64,000 nucleotides of DNA, from NCBI RefSeq assembly GCF_048269545.1, contig NZ_JBLXIJ010000002.1:310001-374000 (forward strand), given 5' to 3'. This DNA is from Halpernia sp048269545. GTDB lineage: Bacteria > Bacteroidota > Bacteroidia > Flavobacteriales > Weeksellaceae. A model generated the notes under the pieces. It was not told the DNA's origin. It made no database searches and saw only the letters and a list, made by a program, of their open reading frames with translations. Of the stretch, positions 61,378-64,000 are shown in pieces; within the stretch, counting starts at the first letter, position 1; each line of letters opens with the position of its first letter. Both the position numbers and the translations under genes were made by a program.

Positions 61378-61421
61378 TATCTTTAAACAAGTCGGGTGGA
61401 AATAACTTAAAATTTTAAAAA

Positions 61422-61814
61422 ATGCAAATAATAAAAGTATTTATAGATTGGGACGAAAATTTTGGAGCAGTTTCAGAATTAATTGACAGTTGTGTCGCAA
61501 CCGGAAAAACTTTTGAGCAAGTAAAAGAAAATTATGCTTCTGCATTAGAATTTCATTTAGAGGGTTTAGAAAAACAAGAAATCCCAAAAGAATTATTGGG
61601 AAAATAGGAACTGGAATTTGAATTAACTGCTCAAGCATTATTACATCGTTTTGACAAAGTTCTTACACGCGCAACTTTGTCAAGAATTACAGGAATTAAT
61701 GAAAGACAATTTGGGCATTATGTTTCCGGCTATAGAAATCCGAAATCTGAACAGAGAAAAAAAATTGTTGATGCTTTTCACCAATTAGGAGAAGAGTTTT
61801 TGTCTGTTTCTTAA
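61422..61814 (+). pseudogene. HicB-like antitoxin with in-frame amber stop
   Basis: The first 61 codons encode a partial HicB fold (IKVFIDWDENFGAVSELIDS; TFEQVKENYASALEFHLEGL). A TAG at 61605-61607 stops it, but the same frame stays open for 68 more codons: ELEFELTAQALLHRFDKVL, then RATLSRITGINERQFGHYVS, which is the helix-turn-helix half of HicB-type antitoxins, to TAA 61812-61814. Relatives normally have a tyrosine-like residue where TAG stands, so a single TAY-to-TAG change explains it. No hicA toxin is nearby; orphan HicB-like proteins are common in Bacteroidota. As it stands the DNA-binding part is not made unless the stop is read through. Confidence 0.85.
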
Positions 61815-61928
61815 AATCATTAAAATTTCAAGTTATAAAATCTCGCTATTTTTTTAAAAAAAAAAAACTATTTAATACCCAAGCAAAAACTCCAAGTTTT
61901 CCCATTTTCCAAAACCAGTAAAAATTCT

Positions 61929-61936
61929 TAAATTTG
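61929..61936 (+). promoter_or_regulatory. -7 element of the transketolase genes
   Basis: TAAATTTG matches TAnnTTTG, 20 bases before ATG 61957. Confidence 0.5.
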
Positions 61937-61956
61937 CGAAACTTGAAAAACTAAGA

Positions 61957-62808
61957 ATGAGCAAATCTATTGAAGAATTAAAGAAAATCTCAACGCAAAT
62001 CCGAAGAGATATTTTGAGAATGGTAAATGCAGTAAATTCAGGACATCCAGGCGGAAGTTTGGGAACCACAGAATTTTTTACCGCGCTTTACGGCAAAGTT
62101 TTAAATTATAAATTACCTTTTACAATGGCGGGAAAAAACGAAGATTTATTTTTTCTTTCAAACGGTCATATTTCACCCGTATTCTACTCCACTTTAGCAA
62201 GATTTGGTTTTTTTGAAGTTTCAGAATTAGCCACTTTTAGAAGATTAAATTCTCGTTTGCAAGGTCATCCAACAACGCACGAAGGTTTACCTGGAATTCG
62301 CGTTGCTTCTGGTTCACTCGGACAAGGACTTTCTGTGGCAATTGGCGCAGGTCTTGGTAAAAAAATGGACGGCGATAAAAGTTTGATTTATACAATGCAA
62401 GGCGATGGCGAATTGCAAGAAGGGCAAAATTGGGAAGCCTTTATGTTTGCAGCTGCAAAAAAGGTGGATAATTTAATTTCAACAATTGATTATAACGGTC
62501 GTCAAATTGACGGAGACACAAAAGATGTTTTAAGTTTAGGTGATTTGCACGCCAAATTAGAAGCTTTTGGTTGGTTAGTTTTAGAAGAAAAAAATGGCAA
62601 CGATTTAGAAGCTGTAATTGGAATTCTTGAAAAAGCAAAAAGTGAAACAGGAAACGGAAAACCTGTCGCAATTTTACTTCATACAGAAATGGGTTTTGGC
62701 GTAGATTATATGATGGGTTCTCACGCATGGCACGGAAAAGCACCGAATGCAGAGCAATTGGAAAATGCGATGCAACAATTGGCTTTAGATGAAGTTGCAG
62801 ATTATTAA
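61957..62808 (+). CDS. Transketolase, N-terminal subunit
   Basis: Transketolase moves two-carbon units between sugars in the pentose phosphate pathway, using thiamine diphosphate. This 283-residue subunit carries the ThDP-binding part: RMVNAVNSGHPGGSLGTTEF near the N-terminus, GHPTTHEGLPGIRVASGSLGQGLS, and the ThDP/metal motif GDGELQEGQNWEA with TIDYNGRQIDG (Asp and Asn ligands). It ends near GSHAWHGKAPN. The C-terminal half is made from the next gene, 16 bases downstream. Splitting transketolase into two genes is a known arrangement in many bacteria and archaea. Confidence 0.95.
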   Translation: MSKSIEELKKISTQIRRDILRMVNAVNSGHPGGSLGTTEFFTALYGKVLNYKLPFTMAGKNEDLFFLSNGHISPVFYSTLARFGFFEVSELATFRRLNSRLQGHPTTHEGLPGIRVASGSLGQGLSVAIGAGLGKKMDGDKSLIYTMQGDGELQEGQNWEAFMFAAAKKVDNLISTIDYNGRQIDGDTKDVLSLGDLHAKLEAFGWLVLEEKNGNDLEAVIGILEKAKSETGNGKPVAILLHTEMGFGVDYMMGSHAWHGKAPNAEQLENAMQQLALDEVADY

Positions 62809-62824
62809 TTCTTAAAATTACAAA

Positions 62825-63772
62825 ATGAAATATACTTTTACAGAAAAAAAAGATACAAGAAGCGGATTCGGCGCTGGTTTAACTGAACTCGCAGATAAGA
62901 ATCCAAATGTGGTTGCACTTTGCGCCGACTTAATTGGTTCTTTAAAAATGGAAAAATTCATTGAAAAAGCACCAGAAAGATTTATACAAACTGGAATTGC
63001 AGAAGCAAATATGATGGGAATTGCAGCCGGTTTAACAATTAGCGGAAAAATTCCTTTTACTGGAACTTTTGCTAATTTTTCTACTTCCAGAGTTTATGAT
63101 CAAATTCGTCAATCAATTGCTTATTCAAATAAAAATGTGAAAATTTGCGCTTCTCACGCTGGTTTAACTTTAGGAGAAGATGGCGCAACTCATCAAGTTT
63201 TGGAAGACATCGGAATGATGAAAATGCTTCCCGGAATGACCGTAATAAATACATGCGATTATAACCAAACGAAAGCAGCAACTTTGGCGATTGCTGATTT
63301 TGAAGGTCCAGTTTATTTAAGATTTGGAAGACCAGTTGTTCCAATTTTTATCCCAGAAGATATGCCGTTTGAAATCGGAAAAGGAATTCTTTTGCAAGAA
63401 GGAACTGATGTAACCATTGTTGCAACAGGACATTTGGTTTGGGAAAGTTTAGTTGCCGCAGAAGAATTAGAAAAAGAAGGAATTTCTTGTGAAGTGATAA
63501 ACATTCATACAATTAAACCTTTAGACAATGACATAATTTTAAAATCTGTAAAGAAAACAGGAAAAATTGTGACTGCAGAAGAACATAATTATTTAGGCGG
63601 TTTAGGAGAATCTATTGCAGGAATGCTCGCAAAAAATCATCCAACTTTGCAGGAATTTGTAGCAGTAAACGATACTTTCGGAGAATCTGCAACACCAGAA
63701 CAATTAATGCATAAATACGGAATTGATTCTGAAGCGGTTGTAAAAGCAGTGAAAAGAATTTTAGCAAAATAA
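62825..63772 (+). CDS. Transketolase, C-terminal subunit
   Basis: The 315-residue subunit contains the pyrimidine-binding and C-terminal domains: DTRSGFGAGLTELA, RFIQTGIAEANMMGIAAGL (with the catalytic glutamate), HAGLTLGEDGATHQ, VYLRFGRP, and VTAEEHNYLGGLGESIAG. It pairs with the preceding subunit to form the complete active site at their interface. The gene follows by 16 bases and is the last complete gene in the window. Confidence 0.95.
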   Translation: MKYTFTEKKDTRSGFGAGLTELADKNPNVVALCADLIGSLKMEKFIEKAPERFIQTGIAEANMMGIAAGLTISGKIPFTGTFANFSTSRVYDQIRQSIAYSNKNVKICASHAGLTLGEDGATHQVLEDIGMMKMLPGMTVINTCDYNQTKAATLAIADFEGPVYLRFGRPVVPIFIPEDMPFEIGKGILLQEGTDVTIVATGHLVWESLVAAEELEKEGISCEVINIHTIKPLDNDIILKSVKKTGKIVTAEEHNYLGGLGESIAGMLAKNHPTLQEFVAVNDTFGESATPEQLMHKYGIDSEAVVKAVKRILAK

Positions 63773-63792
63773 TTTAAACTTAAGTTTAGAAA

Positions 63793-63832
63793 TAAAAAAA
63801 ATCTGCATTTATAAAGTGTAGATTTTTTTTAC
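63793..63832 (+). terminator. Terminator of the transketolase operon
   Basis: AAAAAAATCTGCA and TGTAGATTTTTTT form a stem (one G-U) around TTTATAAAG, with a T-run, about 20 bases after the stop. Confidence 0.75.
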
Positions 63833-64000
63833 GATTAACCTTTCTTTTCTTCAGTCTCAATCTTTTGCGGATTTTCAATTGCGCATTTTATATATTTTTA
63901 CTTGTGTATTTTAAATATCTGTAAAATGAAACTTGCGTATTTTTTCATAATTAATTAAAAACCAGAATAATACAAGTTATTTGTTTTTTGTAATATTATG

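Noticed and set aside
61605..61607. Reading the TAG in the HicB-like gene as pyrrolysine or programmed suppression.
   Set aside because: Bacteroidota of this kind are not known to use pyrrolysine, and no pyl genes are present. A simple nonsense mutation or base error is the better explanation.
63836..63898. A minus-strand stretch reading YIKCAIENPQKIEIETEEKKG-like residues to a stop, suggesting the end of a gene.
   Set aside because: The frame is closed by a stop 21 codons upstream and has no start codon. The 168 bases from 63833 to the end hold nothing else I can support.
1..64000. CRISPR arrays, insertion sequences, prophage or integrases.
   Set aside because: No regularly spaced repeats, transposase, integrase or phage genes were seen. 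The only mobile-looking items are the toxin-antitoxin cassette with its direct repeats and the small intergenic palindrome.

Overview
This window looks like a chromosomal piece of a low-GC member of the Bacteroidota, most likely class Flavobacteriia (Weeksellaceae/Chryseobacterium-like). Pointers are strongly A+T-rich DNA, the Bacteroidota -7 promoter element TAnnTTTG in front of many genes, the absence of obvious Shine-Dalgarno sites, many short 'SCK'-type lipoprotein signals, a secreted protein with a type IX secretion C-terminal tail, the fused PurL, and a GldA-like ABC ATPase. The genus cannot be named from the sequence alone. No phage, insertion sequence, CRISPR array or rRNA is visible, and no gene-free stretch exceeds 300 bases.

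Layout. 1-1.5 kb: end of a periplasmic binding lipoprotein, a tRNA-Arg(ACG), a tiny membrane protein and a GldA-like ATPase. 1.6-10.5 kb (minus strand): purine operon purB-purL-[satD-DUF3307]-purC-purF. 10.7-13.7 kb: alcohol (GMC) and aldehyde dehydrogenases. 13.9-17.4 kb: thioredoxin-like lipoprotein, LpxL-like acyltransferase, glycosyltransferase, exonuclease and ApaG. 17.5-21.6 kb: sucAB (2-oxoglutarate dehydrogenase E1 and E2). 21.9-27.8 kb: a GyrI-like protein and the glycogen operon glgB-glgA-glgC. 28-36.7 kb: a carbohydrate-binding esterase, an M17 aminopeptidase, then a six-gene operon of predicted amide/peptide-bond-forming enzymes: two ATP-grasp proteins, a serine hydrolase, a YbdK-type carboxylate-amine ligase, a class I glutamine amidotransferase and a third, divergent ATP-grasp-like ligase. 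36.9-43 kb: a HigBA-like toxin-antitoxin cassette embedded at the 3' end of cphA, then cphA, cphB, an SDR-like protein and isoaspartyl peptidase, i.e. a complete cyanophycin synthesis and breakdown set. 43-52 kb: NlpE-like lipoprotein, pheS, YceI lipoprotein, ABC ATPase, PhnA, an RsmB-like methyltransferase, a membrane protein and a 1090-residue type IX-secreted protein. 52-64 kb: asnB, a copper nitrite reductase operon (nirK, NirV-like, SCO), an MFS exporter, TMEM175-like channel, small acetyltransferase, lipoprotein, sodium symporter, a broken HicB-like gene and a split transketolase.

How it fits together. Roughly 23-43 kb reads as a reserve-polymer island: glycogen for carbon, cyanophycin for nitrogen (and carbon), each with its own enzymes. 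Between them sits the multi-ligase operon, which probably makes a small peptide-like or amidated metabolite of unknown structure. This is the best candidate for an undescribed system. The toxin-antitoxin cassette is flanked by a 50-bp near-perfect direct repeat that duplicates the last codons and stop of cphA; the cassette now separates cphA from the bidirectional terminator it appears to have shared with the ligase operon. The toxin is frameshifted at a five-G run. A second antitoxin-like gene (HicB-like, 61.4 kb) carries an in-frame amber stop.
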